A stretch of DNA of 6,433 nt from Chryseobacterium gleum (GCA_943330925.2 CALQJP020000147.1:1-6433); one strand, 5' to 3'; shown: positions 1 through 6,433, counted from the stretch's first letter. The notes: generated from the sequence alone by a model not told the origin. Numbers and translations are program-made.

Positions 1-828
1 CTCATTGTAGAGCCTTACACACTTGCAATTGGAAACGAACCTTCGTATGTCATCTCCAACTTTTGTCCGTCCATCACTTCATCTGAAAAGGCAACTAAAC
101 TGGACAGGTATCGAAACGGCGTAGAATTTCTGAATAACGGAATCGACACAACACTCGCTTTCTGCACAGACTTATCCGACGCCATGCACGTTTGCCGCAA
201 GAAAATTGGCGACGGCACGCTGCTCTCTTCCGTTTGGGACTTACGGGACGGAAAAGTGAATTTGTTCTTTTACCACAACTACGATACAACCGTACAATTC
301 ATTCTGAAGGATGAATTGAAAAAGGGACATCATAGCATCGCTATCGAACAGCTATTTCCGCCAAATCCTGAATTTGAGCAACTCAGTTATTTTCAAACCA
401 CCAAAAACAACAATTGGATTGCCCTTTTTATACTGGGATCAGCAGCAATCTTTTTGTTCTCTTCTGTCTTCTTCCTCGTTCAGTATTTTCGAGCGAAGAA
501 GAATCAGAAGTACACGCTGCTGAAGCTCATCCTATTTCCCATTGGGCTTGTCCTATTCTACTACATGTATGTTTTGAGCAGCAACCTTGCAGTTTTCTAT
601 TTCCCGGCACCCTATCAATCTCCCACAAACGCATTGGTTAGCCTGGCCTCCTACATTCCATTGTTGTTGCTGGTGCTTATACTCCCTCTGCTCATCCTGA
701 ATTACCGCATACACAAGGACCATTGCTGGAGTGCATTCGCCAGCGGACTCTTCACAATCAACAATCTTATATACATCGGTTTGATTGGGCTATTTCAGTA
801 CTGGGAGTTTTTCGATGTTTTCAATTGA
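1..828 (+). CDS. Partial (5' end missing): C45-type Ntn-hydrolase domain fused to a four-helix membrane domain
   Basis: Frame 1 is open from the first base to the TGA at 826-828, so the gene starts before the window and the ATG at 184 is internal; 275 residues are visible. Visible residues 1-130 look like the C-terminal half of the linear-amide Ntn-hydrolase family (C45 peptidase / acyl-CoA:6-aminopenicillanic acid acyltransferase). I see a 'YVISNFCP' strand, a 'LDRYRNGVEFL' helix, then 'SSVWDLRDGKV', a 'FFYHNYD' strand, 'LKDELKKGHH' and a closing 'EQLFP'. Family members hydrolyse or form amide bonds using an N-terminal Cys freed by self-cleavage; that residue would lie outside the window. 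Four hydrophobic segments follow, at about residues 139-163, 173-195, 209-234 and 243-267, with short polar linkers (e.g. RAKKNQK), so the protein ends in a membrane domain. The enzyme side facing is unknown. The family call rests on pattern recognition of half a domain; the substrate cannot be named. Confidence 0.7.
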   Translation, partial: LIVEPYTLAIGNEPSYVISNFCPSITSSEKATKLDRYRNGVEFLNNGIDTTLAFCTDLSDAMHVCRKKIGDGTLLSSVWDLRDGKVNLFFYHNYDTTVQFILKDELKKGHHSIAIEQLFPPNPEFEQLSYFQTTKNNNWIALFILGSAAIFLFSSVFFLVQYFRAKKNQKYTLLKLILFPIGLVLFYYMYVLSSNLAVFYFPAPYQSPTNALVSLASYIPLLLLVLILPLLILNYRIHKDHCWSAFASGLFTINNLIYIGLIGLFQYWEFFDVFN

Positions 829-949
829 AAGCACAGGGCCATCTTTCGGACCAGACCTCAAAGGAGCAGTTTTGCACACCCGAGAATAATGCAATGATCC
901 TGCGCTTGATTGGGCTTACTTTTCACACCGTAATTCAGGTTGATTATTT

Positions 950-2128
950 ATGAAAAAAGTATTTCTGCTCGCGGTATTCATCATCGCTGACTATATGGTA
1001 AATGCCCAGAGTGCCAACGGTAATGGCAGTTCCCTGCCCGGAGGCAACGTTCAGCCGAATGGATCGACCACATCTCACACGGAGGAAGGGCACTTTCACT
1101 TTTATGGATTCGGACGCACGGTCTTTACGTTGGACGATCAGAACCTAGGCGGCAGCGATCTATTCGTTCCGGCCAATATCAAGTTTGGCCAATCGAAAAC
1201 GCCCAATTTCTTTGTCACAGCAAAACAGACACGAGCGGGCTTCGATTATACACGCCCTTTTGGTTCAAACATATTGAAGATAAAGCTCGAAGGTGACTTC
1301 CACAACGATGCAAGCAACGCCACAGGCCTATTGAGAATGCGTCATGCGTTCGCAGAATATAAGTTTCTAACCGTAGGAATGACCTGGAGCAATTTTTTCG
1401 ATGAAGGTGTCAATCCGGCCGTAGTTGATTTTGAAGGCCCCAACAGTTCTACCCTCTCCCGAACACCGCAGGTTAAGTTCTCCACCTTCAAGTCAAAGAA
1501 CACTCTTTCAGTTTCCCTTGAAAATCCGGGAGAGAATGTATCTCTCGGTGGATCCATCACCGCGCTTCCAATTCGCTATCCCGACGTGATTGCAGCTTAT
1601 AAGATCAATGGCAAGTTTGGTTTTCTGAAGCTCGCAGGACTAGTGCGTGAACTTCGATATGAAAGTGACAAGGCACGAAGCCTAATTGGATATGGTGCGA
1701 ATGTCATGAGCATGATAAACGTCGGCTCTTCTGACAAACTCAAATTCCAAGCGGTAGGAGGAACGGGCATCGCACGCTATATCCAGGGCGCTTCAGGACT
1801 GAATTACGATGCCCTATTCGATAGTACATCCACCTTGAAAAAACTCAACATGTACGGCCTGAATTTGTCGTACCAGCACTTTTGGAAGAGCAACCTCTAC
1901 TCCTCTTTTACCGCGGGCTTCTTGAATGTGGAAAAGAACAAGAACCTTGCCCCCGGCAATTACTGGAAAAGCTACTACGCTTCATTGAACCTGTTTTACG
2001 AGGTTTTCAGCAACTTATCATTCGGCTATGAGGTTCTTGCCGGTGAAAGGTTGAATATCAATGGAGAAAAACAATCCGCCCTGCGCCTGCAAATGAATGC
2101 TACCTATAAATTCAGCCACCCCAATTAA
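950..2128 (+). CDS. DcaP-like outer membrane porin
   Basis: Complete 392-residue protein. Residues 1-20 form a signal peptide (MKK, hydrophobic core, cleavage after VNAQ). Residues 21-45 are a Gly/Asn/Ser-rich linker, followed by beta-strand-like alternation to the end, as expected for an outer membrane barrel. Hallmarks of the DcaP family are visible: 'TRAGFDYTRPFG' near 95-105, 'LRMRHAFAEY' at 128-137, 'TWSNFFDEG' at 145-153, and 'NPAVVDFEGPNSSTLSR' at 155-171 running into 'TPQVKFS'. DcaP of Acinetobacter is a trimeric channel for small negatively charged compounds such as dicarboxylates; here the substrate is an inference. I see no heptad pattern between the signal peptide and the barrel, so the N-terminal coiled coil known from Acinetobacter DcaP seems absent. 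The ATG at 950 is the first start in frame that gives an intact signal peptide; it has an A/T-rich leader and no Shine-Dalgarno. The next gene starts 21 bp after the TAA, suggesting one transcript. Confidence 0.85.
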   Translation: MKKVFLLAVFIIADYMVNAQSANGNGSSLPGGNVQPNGSTTSHTEEGHFHFYGFGRTVFTLDDQNLGGSDLFVPANIKFGQSKTPNFFVTAKQTRAGFDYTRPFGSNILKIKLEGDFHNDASNATGLLRMRHAFAEYKFLTVGMTWSNFFDEGVNPAVVDFEGPNSSTLSRTPQVKFSTFKSKNTLSVSLENPGENVSLGGSITALPIRYPDVIAAYKINGKFGFLKLAGLVRELRYESDKARSLIGYGANVMSMINVGSSDKLKFQAVGGTGIARYIQGASGLNYDALFDSTSTLKKLNMYGLNLSYQHFWKSNLYSSFTAGFLNVEKNKNLAPGNYWKSYYASLNLFYEVFSNLSFGYEVLAGERLNINGEKQSALRLQMNATYKFSHPN

Positions 2129-2149
2129 AACAACTAACCTTATACAACC

Positions 2150-2944
2150 ATGAAGAATACAATTTCACCGCTTCTGATTTTCATTTCCATTGTACTATTT
2201 GCTTGCAATCAAAGTAAATCAGGCCAATCCGGTGAGACTTCCGGTGCAGATACCTTGAAAGGCAAAGAAGCTCACGTTAAAACAGACGGGGCCATTCTTC
2301 CCGGTCTTGATCATGGTATGGAGCAGTCGCCAATCAACATCAGTTCTTCCACCAATGACAAAGGGCACCACAAGGTTTCGCTCTATTTCAAGGATAGCAT
2401 TAATAAAATCGAAAACCTCGGTCACACCGTCCAACTTGATTTCAATGAAGGAAGTACTATTACTCAAGACGACACATTATTCAATTTCAAACAGTGCCAT
2501 TTCCACACCCCATCGGAGCACCATATCGATGGCATGTCATTCCCGATGGAGATGCATATTGTTTCCATGATGCCGGACACCAATAAAAAAGACACACCTC
2601 AGTACCTCGTCATTTCAGCGCTGTTCAAAGAAGGCAAGGAGAGTAAATTCATCGCCGATTTCCTGAGTTCAATTCCGAAAAATGAAAACGAGAAAGAAGC
2701 TGTTCCGGCGGGACAGGTCAAGCTGTCTGATTTATTTGGATCAGTGAGTGCCGAGTTGATGGGGCAGTACTACTACTACCGAGGATCGTTGACCACTCCG
2801 CCGTACACCGAATCCGTTCGTTGGCACGTAACCAAACACATTTTCGAAGCATCACCGGAGCAGATTGAGGCGATCCACAAAATTGAAGGCAACAATGCCC
2901 GTCAGGTTCAGGCCACTTTCGGCCGTGTGGTTGCCAACGACTGA
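2150..2944 (+). CDS. Alpha-class carbonic anhydrase, predicted lipoprotein
   Basis: Complete 264-residue protein that should catalyse CO2 + H2O to bicarbonate + H+. The signal peptide ends in a lipobox (LFA-C19), so the mature protein would be lipid-anchored; residues after C19 (NQSKSGQ) lack the acidic cluster of the Bacteroidota surface-export signal, so I infer a periplasm-facing anchor. Core motifs are intact: 'QSPINIS' at 59-65; 'NLGH' with likely proton-shuttle H92 (H64 of human CA II); 'HFH' giving zinc ligands H117 and H119; 'SEH' with E123; 'EMH' with E134 and third ligand H136; 'GSLTTPP' at 212-218 with T215 matching T199. Two oddities: the usual N-terminal block (Trp/Tyr-x-Gly ... 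GP ... W ahead of QSPI) is missing, leaving only a polar linker of about 40 residues after the lipid Cys; and the Cys common after TTPP in bacterial enzymes is Tyr219, so the usual disulfide cannot form. Follows the porin gene by 21 bp. Confidence 0.93.
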   Translation: MKNTISPLLIFISIVLFACNQSKSGQSGETSGADTLKGKEAHVKTDGAILPGLDHGMEQSPINISSSTNDKGHHKVSLYFKDSINKIENLGHTVQLDFNEGSTITQDDTLFNFKQCHFHTPSEHHIDGMSFPMEMHIVSMMPDTNKKDTPQYLVISALFKEGKESKFIADFLSSIPKNENEKEAVPAGQVKLSDLFGSVSAELMGQYYYYRGSLTTPPYTESVRWHVTKHIFEASPEQIEAIHKIEGNNARQVQATFGRVVAND

Positions 2945-2971
2945 GGTCAACGCTGTTTAGTTTGAAGCAAC

Positions 2972-2990
2972 AAGACTTTTAAAAAGTCTT
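2972..2990 (+). terminator. Candidate terminator hairpin after the carbonic anhydrase gene
   Basis: Perfect inverted repeat AAGACTTTT-A-AAAAGTCTT, 27 bp after the anhydrase stop codon. As RNA it folds into a stem of about eight pairs with a three-base loop and a short U-rich 3' end. The tail has only three T, so strength as an intrinsic terminator is uncertain. The position right behind a two-gene operon supports the call. Confidence 0.4.
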
Positions 2991-3004
2991 TGAAACTTCC
3001 CTTG

Positions 3005-3022
3005 CAAAAACCGACGTTTTTG
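3005..3022 (+). terminator. Second candidate terminator hairpin
   Basis: Perfect inverted repeat CAAAAAC-CGAC-GTTTTTG: a seven-pair stem closed by a four-base loop, with A-tract and T-tract arms. It lies 14 bp beyond the first hairpin. It could act with it as a tandem terminator, and its A/T symmetry would let it fold on either strand. There is no long T run after the stem, so the role is inferred. Confidence 0.35.
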
Positions 3023-3086
3023 GAGGTTTTCATGCGCTCTTTTTAGGAATTCAATACATAACCTAAAATCGGCCAGGCATAGCTGA

Positions 3087-3102
3087 ACCAATTAAAATTG
3101 GT
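3087..3102. promoter_or_regulatory. Perfect palindrome directly upstream of the start at 3118
   Basis: ACCAATT-AA-AATTGGT is a perfect 7+7 bp inverted repeat ending 15 bp before the ATG, followed by CTTGTTTT. It could be an operator for a dimeric regulator, a 5'-leader hairpin, or a weak terminator protecting the next gene from read-through. The 3' arm also contributes to a second possible stem: GGTC (3100-3103) can pair with GACC (3114-3117) just before the ATG, so the two foldings exclude each other. I found no convincing Bacteroidota promoter (TTTG ... TAnnTTTG) in 2945-3117. Confidence 0.35.
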
Positions 3103-3117
3103 CTTGTTTTAAGGACC

Positions 3118-4818
3118 ATGAATTTGAGAAATCTTGTTGGCGTAGGACTGCGACTATTCACACTTTCTATCATCGCAGCCAATTGCGCGCACTCCCAAAA
3201 CCAAAACAACTTTTGGGTTTATGGCTACCAAGCCGGAATCAACTTCAACACCACTCCCCCATCGTATCAAGGCGGTTTTGCCATTCAGGCTTCAGAAGGC
3301 GCGGCAAGTGTGTCCGACCCGGTAACCGGTGAGCTACTTTTTTACACCGATGGAGCCACGGTTTGGAATGCAACCAACAATCCCATGCCCAATGGCACAG
3401 GACTGCTCGGAAGCACGAGTGGTCAGCTCTCGTCAACCACAGCAGCTGTGATATGCGAAAAGCCCGGGAGTCCAAATCAGTATTATCTCATCACCATCGA
3501 CGAGCAATTTTCGGGCGGAGGTGTGCGCTACAACGTGGTAGACATGACGCTCAACGGTGGGTTGGGCGATATCGTAGCCGGTCAGAAAAACATCTCCCTC
3601 TTCGCTACCACATCTGAGAAACTGTGCATTATTCCCAATGCACAAGGAAACGGCTTTTGGTTGGTCACGCACGATTTACCGGGCGACACGTTCTTCGCCT
3701 TCGCCATAACGGCCTCGGGCATTAATACCACTCCTGTGGTTTCAACGCTGGGTGGCACGCATGGCAATGGAGCGGGATTCATGAAGGGTAGCCCGCAATT
3801 CGACCGCATCGCAGTGGCGAATATTTTCTTTCAAGACGCTGAATTATTCGACTTCAACAACAGCACAGGTCAGCTTAGCAACCCTATCATTCTCGACTAT
3901 CCATTTGTAGGCGCAGCCGGAGGTACATACGGTATTGAATTCTCCTGCAATGGAGAATTACTCTATGTGAGCGATGGTTCACTACTGGTACAGTTCAACC
4001 TCAGCACCGGCAATGCTCCCGATATTCTTGCCACCGCATATCCGGTATTATCCAACTCATTTTCTTGTTATGGCCTGCAACTGGGCCCCGATCGGAAGAT
4101 TTACATCAGCAATGGATCGCTTGGTGTAATCAACAATCCGAATGAACCCGGAGCTGCATGCGACTATAACCCGAATGCAATCCCAAATCAAGCGAGCGGC
4201 GGTGGCTGGGGGCTTCCGCAGTGGGTGCATCGCGTGGGCGACCAACCCCTGGCATGCAGTCAGTGCGAGCCCTCCTTCAATACGGCGACAATATCCTCTT
4301 GCGGCGCATACACATTACCCGATGAATCCATCACAAATACATCCGGGCAATATCAATACGCACTGGTAAGCGCTGCGGGGTGCGACAGCGTCGTCGACCT
4401 AACTGTCAATATTCTTTCTTCTCCTGAGGTGACCGTTACGCAATCGCCCATCGGATGTGGAACGCAGTCGGCCTTCACGATACAAGCCACAGGCAACGGC
4501 CCTTTTCTTTTCGAGATTCCTTCGCAAAGTCTTTCGAACACAGCCGGCAGTTTTACGCTGGGTGCAGGTGTCTACGAGTTGATTGTAACCGGCCAAGACG
4601 GCTGCATTGCGTCGTTGCAGCTCGAGAATAATTCGTTACTTTCATGCCCTGCCGATTTCGATCAAGACCTTGTAGTAGGAGTTACCGATTTGGTGATGTT
4701 CAACGCGGCTTACGGGTGCAATGGTAACTGCTGCCCATACGATCTCAACAGCGACGACAACGTGAGTGTAGCCGATTTGCTGATGTTCATTGCGGCGTTT
4801 GGGGATTATTGCGATTGA
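3118..4818 (+). CDS. Secreted multidomain protein: propeller-like domain, GCDS repeat, dockerin-like C-terminus
   Basis: Complete 566-residue protein with a signal peptide at about 1-27 (cleavage near AHSQ). Residues 29-375 match a domain common in Bacteroidota surface proteins: 'NNFWVYGYQAGINF', 'SVSDPVTGELLFYTDGATVW', 'MPNGTGLLG', 'YYLITID', later 'GIEFSCNGELLYVSD' and 'QLGPDRKIYIS', which read like propeller blades. Residues 385-432 are a Cys-framed repeat ('SSCGAYTLPD' ... 'GCDSVVDLTV') also typical of T9SS-associated proteins. Residues 435-505 are Ig/PKD-like. The C-terminus (510-566) holds two EF-hand-type loops: D513-D515-D517-V520-D524 and D542-N544-D546-V549-D553, each followed by a similar helix (DLVMFNAAYG, DLLMFIAAFG), with five Cys around them. 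This resembles a type I dockerin and no T9SS sorting domain follows. Function is unknown; a surface or extracellular structural or binding role is inferred. No partner gene is visible. Confidence 0.8.
   Translation: MNLRNLVGVGLRLFTLSIIAANCAHSQNQNNFWVYGYQAGINFNTTPPSYQGGFAIQASEGAASVSDPVTGELLFYTDGATVWNATNNPMPNGTGLLGSTSGQLSSTTAAVICEKPGSPNQYYLITIDEQFSGGGVRYNVVDMTLNGGLGDIVAGQKNISLFATTSEKLCIIPNAQGNGFWLVTHDLPGDTFFAFAITASGINTTPVVSTLGGTHGNGAGFMKGSPQFDRIAVANIFFQDAELFDFNNSTGQLSNPIILDYPFVGAAGGTYGIEFSCNGELLYVSDGSLLVQFNLSTGNAPDILATAYPVLSNSFSCYGLQLGPDRKIYISNGSLGVINNPNEPGAACDYNPNAIPNQASGGGWGLPQWVHRVGDQPLACSQCEPSFNTATISSCGAYTLPDESITNTSGQYQYALVSAAGCDSVVDLTVNILSSPEVTVTQSPIGCGTQSAFTIQATGNGPFLFEIPSQSLSNTAGSFTLGAGVYELIVTGQDGCIASLQLENNSLLSCPADFDQDLVVGVTDLVMFNAAYGCNGNCCPYDLNSDDNVSVADLLMFIAAFGDYCD
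4685..4803 (+). repeat. Internal duplication encoding the two dockerin-like helices
   Basis: Two 32-bp copies at 4685-4716 and 4772-4803, 87 bp (29 codons) apart, match at 26 of 32 positions. They encode the end of each calcium-type loop and the following helix (T/A-DL-V/L-MF-x-AA-Y/F-G). This is the DNA footprint of a tandem duplication of one loop-helix unit, as in dockerin domains. Confidence 0.75.
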
Positions 4819-4825
4819 TAATATG

Positions 4826-6433
4826 TCACCGCACAAAAGCTAGTACCCACGCCTGATTCGAAAAAGATGTGCAATTCACAAAATAGAGACCGACAGGTAG
4901 CTCTACAGAAAAGGTTGCGTTTGATTTTCCCTGACAGTCGTGTTGTTCAATCATACGCCCATTTGTATCATAAATCCGACAATTCTCTAATGGTTCAGAT
5001 GCAACTATTCTGATACTACCTGCATCTGCAATAATTTCGAAATGAAAACCTTCTTGCTCGACTAGCGCAGTAACCTGCTCACACTGCTGCTCTGCAATAC
5101 ACCCCAACGGATGTTGCACCGTGACGCAATAACTCCCCTCTCCAAAAGGCACCACCGTTGCCCCGTCTGAACCCGCCAATGGCATTCCGTTGTAATACCA
5201 TTGGTAATTCATTCCGCTCACTGTTTCCAGAACTCCATTATTATATTCCAATTGAGGAGTAAACGTTGCACAATCAAACACGCGATGGTCGGTTGTATTC
5301 GTAACAACAGCTTCGTTGTTGTCGAAATAAATGTGTGCTGTGTTTTCAATGAGCTCGTCGTGCACAGCAGTAGATTGAGCCACCATGCGATAACGTATCC
5401 ACCCGTGGCTTTCCGGTTCGTTGTTGACGCTATCAGGCAGCATGATGCCCATGAAACGGAAATGCATGGAGCGACTTTCCGGGTAATAGGCATAGGTCAT
5501 CGGGTGCGATGAACCCAACCATTCAAACGAGTTTGCATCCAGCGAAAGATCGAGCGTGTCTTCTACAATGACATCTGTCGCGGGAGCATTGCCCGTGTTC
5601 TGAAAGCGAATGCGATACTCGATGGTATCACCTACCAACACATAATGGTCGTCGCTCCAGCCTGCAGGGAAGCCAGCTTTATCGTTCGGGTCGTATGCAC
5701 AAGTAAGCTCTGTTACAACTTCAGATGAATCCACCGAATAGAACTCAGGCGTAAACCACCCCAACGCTCCGCATTCAATCGACAACAGCGCTCCGGCATT
5801 GTCGGCCGTAGGCGTCAGCAAGCGGAAAGGCAACGACACCGATGAGCCGGGCGATACATACACCGTGTCGAAATAATAACGGCCGTTGATGGTGTCGACC
5901 ATCGCAGTGAGCGGAATGAAATCGGTGAACATAGCATCGGGCTGCACCCAAGCTGCCACATCGAGCGGCACATTGCCGGGGTTGTGCACGACTACATAGT
6001 GATTGGTAAGCATATCGCACGGATAACCGACTACAGGCACCATCACTTCCGCTTCAATCTGCTGAATCTGCATTTGTTCAGAAACACCGAAGAAGATATC
6101 ATCCGGAACAGAGCCAACGGAATAATCGATGTTATTATCGGTGGTCACATAGGGAAACACGTTATTCGTTTCGCACGAAATCTGCACAACCTCCAGCGGC
6201 ACACCAACCGAGAAAAACCCTTCATTATCGGTGATGGTTGTTATACCCATCGGATAGAAATGCAACTCTGCACCGGCCACGGGCACCTCATCCGTATCCC
6301 ACACACCATCTTCATCGGCATCGTGAAACACATAGCCTTCCTGGAGGACCAAACACGCTCCCGAATTGCACGTAGCATTCGGATCGAAATTTATAGCCCA
6401 TGGGTAAGTGCATCCGCATACACCGTAGCAGCA
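4826..6433 (-). CDS. Partial (5' end missing): multidomain T9SS cargo protein
   Basis: On the minus strand the frame stays open to the window edge, so the TTG at 6352 is not the start; 535 residues are visible before the TGA at 4826-4828. Residues 7-27 are one copy of the 'GCT-P-A-N-F-DPNATC-SGAC' repeat, usually found in tandem. Residues 32-90 form an SdrD_B/Cna_B-like Ig module with an acidic loop ('DADEDGVWD'). Residues 95-240 are beta-rich and carry 'NHYVVVHNPGNVPLD'. Residues 245-390 match a Bacteroidota module: 'CAYDPNDK', 'GDTIEYRIRFQNTGNAPATD', 'LPDSVNNEPESHGWI', 'IENTAHIYFDNNEAVVTN'. Residues 395-450 are Ig/PKD-like ('YQWYYNGMPL', 'GSYCVTVQHPLGC'). Residues 463-535 look like a type A T9SS sorting domain ('RIYDTNGRMI', 'ELPVGLYFVN', ending in Arg). 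The protein should cross the outer membrane by T9SS and be anchored or released after CTD cleavage. It converges on the gene at 3118. Confidence 0.83.
   Translation of the reverse strand, partial: CCYGVCGCTYPWAINFDPNATCNSGACLVLQEGYVFHDADEDGVWDTDEVPVAGAELHFYPMGITTITDNEGFFSVGVPLEVVQISCETNNVFPYVTTDNNIDYSVGSVPDDIFFGVSEQMQIQQIEAEVMVPVVGYPCDMLTNHYVVVHNPGNVPLDVAAWVQPDAMFTDFIPLTAMVDTINGRYYFDTVYVSPGSSVSLPFRLLTPTADNAGALLSIECGALGWFTPEFYSVDSSEVVTELTCAYDPNDKAGFPAGWSDDHYVLVGDTIEYRIRFQNTGNAPATDVIVEDTLDLSLDANSFEWLGSSHPMTYAYYPESRSMHFRFMGIMLPDSVNNEPESHGWIRYRMVAQSTAVHDELIENTAHIYFDNNEAVVTNTTDHRVFDCATFTPQLEYNNGVLETVSGMNYQWYYNGMPLAGSDGATVVPFGEGSYCVTVQHPLGCIAEQQCEQVTALVEQEGFHFEIIADAGSIRIVASEPLENCRIYDTNGRMIEQHDCQGKSNATFSVELPVGLYFVNCTSFSNQAWVLAFVR

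Noticed and set aside
781..916. An 11-bp direct repeat TTGATTGGGCT at 781-791 and 906-916.
   Set aside because: It is short, lies in different frames, and has no flanking mobile-element signature. It is not strong enough to call a duplication or attachment site.
906..938. TTGATT followed 19 bp later by TAATTCAG, considered as a promoter for the porin gene.
   Set aside because: It matches only four of six fixed positions of the Bacteroidota TAnnTTTG element and leaves an RNA leader of only a few bases before the ATG.
723..953. A 76-codon plus-strand frame running from inside the membrane protein gene to the porin start, overlapping it at ATGA.
   Set aside because: It has no recognisable motif, its first third is a shadow of the membrane protein, and frame 1 ends naturally after its fourth helix. 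The overlap with the porin ATG looks like chance.
5201..5512. A 103-codon plus-strand frame opposite the T9SS cargo gene.
   Set aside because: It lies entirely antisense to a well-supported coding region, and its composition (scattered His, Cys and Arg with no domain pattern) is that of a shadow frame.
6350..6352. TTG as the start of the minus-strand gene.
   Set aside because: The frame stays open for 27 more codons to the window edge and those codons encode a known repeat type, so the gene is partial.
1..6433. Mobile elements, CRISPR arrays, tRNA or rRNA genes, and toxin-antitoxin or phage-defence genes.
   Set aside because: I looked for regularly spaced repeats, transposase motifs, terminal inverted repeats and cloverleaf-like sequences and saw none. 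The window is almost fully accounted for by five coding regions.

Overview
The window most likely comes from a member of the Bacteroidota, probably a Flavobacteriales-type marine or freshwater lineage. The evidence is a minus-strand protein ending in what looks like a type IX secretion system (T9SS) sorting domain and preceded by modules typical of that phylum (a GCT-x-P-x-A-x-N-x-D/N-P-x-A repeat, an SdrD_B-like module, a 'CAYDPNDK ... FQNTGNA' module). A plus-strand secreted protein carries the 'FYTDG-TVWN ... MPNGTGLLG' propeller-like domain common in the same phylum. Starts have A/T-rich leaders and no well-placed Shine-Dalgarno site, as is usual there. The genus cannot be told from this sequence.

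Layout. 1-828 (+): 3' part of a gene that joins the C-terminal half of an Ntn-hydrolase of the C45 / acyl-CoA:6-APA acyltransferase type to four transmembrane helices. 829-949: 121-bp gap with no recognisable gene. 950-2128 (+): complete DcaP-like outer membrane porin with a signal peptide. 2150-2944 (+): complete alpha-class carbonic anhydrase predicted to be a lipoprotein, only 21 bp behind the porin and very likely cotranscribed with it. 2945-3117: 173-bp intergenic region with three perfect inverted repeats, the first two suited to ending the porin/anhydrase transcript and the last lying just in front of the next start. 3118-4818 (+): large secreted protein with an N-terminal propeller-like domain, a Cys-rich 'GCDS' repeat, an Ig/PKD-like stretch and a C-terminal pair of dockerin-like EF-hand loops. 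4826-6433 (-): convergent gene, cut by the right edge, for a large multidomain T9SS cargo protein. Only 7 bp separate the two stop codons.

How the genes fit together. The porin and carbonic anhydrase form a plausible cell-envelope unit: an outer membrane channel for small anions plus a membrane-anchored enzyme that interconverts CO2 and bicarbonate in the periplasm. This link is inferred from adjacency only. The Ntn-hydrolase/membrane protein may be upstream in the same direction, but the 121-bp gap leaves that open. The two right-hand genes are secreted or surface multidomain proteins with no visible tie to the left-hand cluster. I do not see a clear new defence, mobile or RNA-based system here. 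The most unusual points are the porin/anhydrase pair, the stripped-down N-terminus of the anhydrase, the hydrolase/membrane fusion, and the dockerin-like end that stands where a T9SS sorting domain would be expected.
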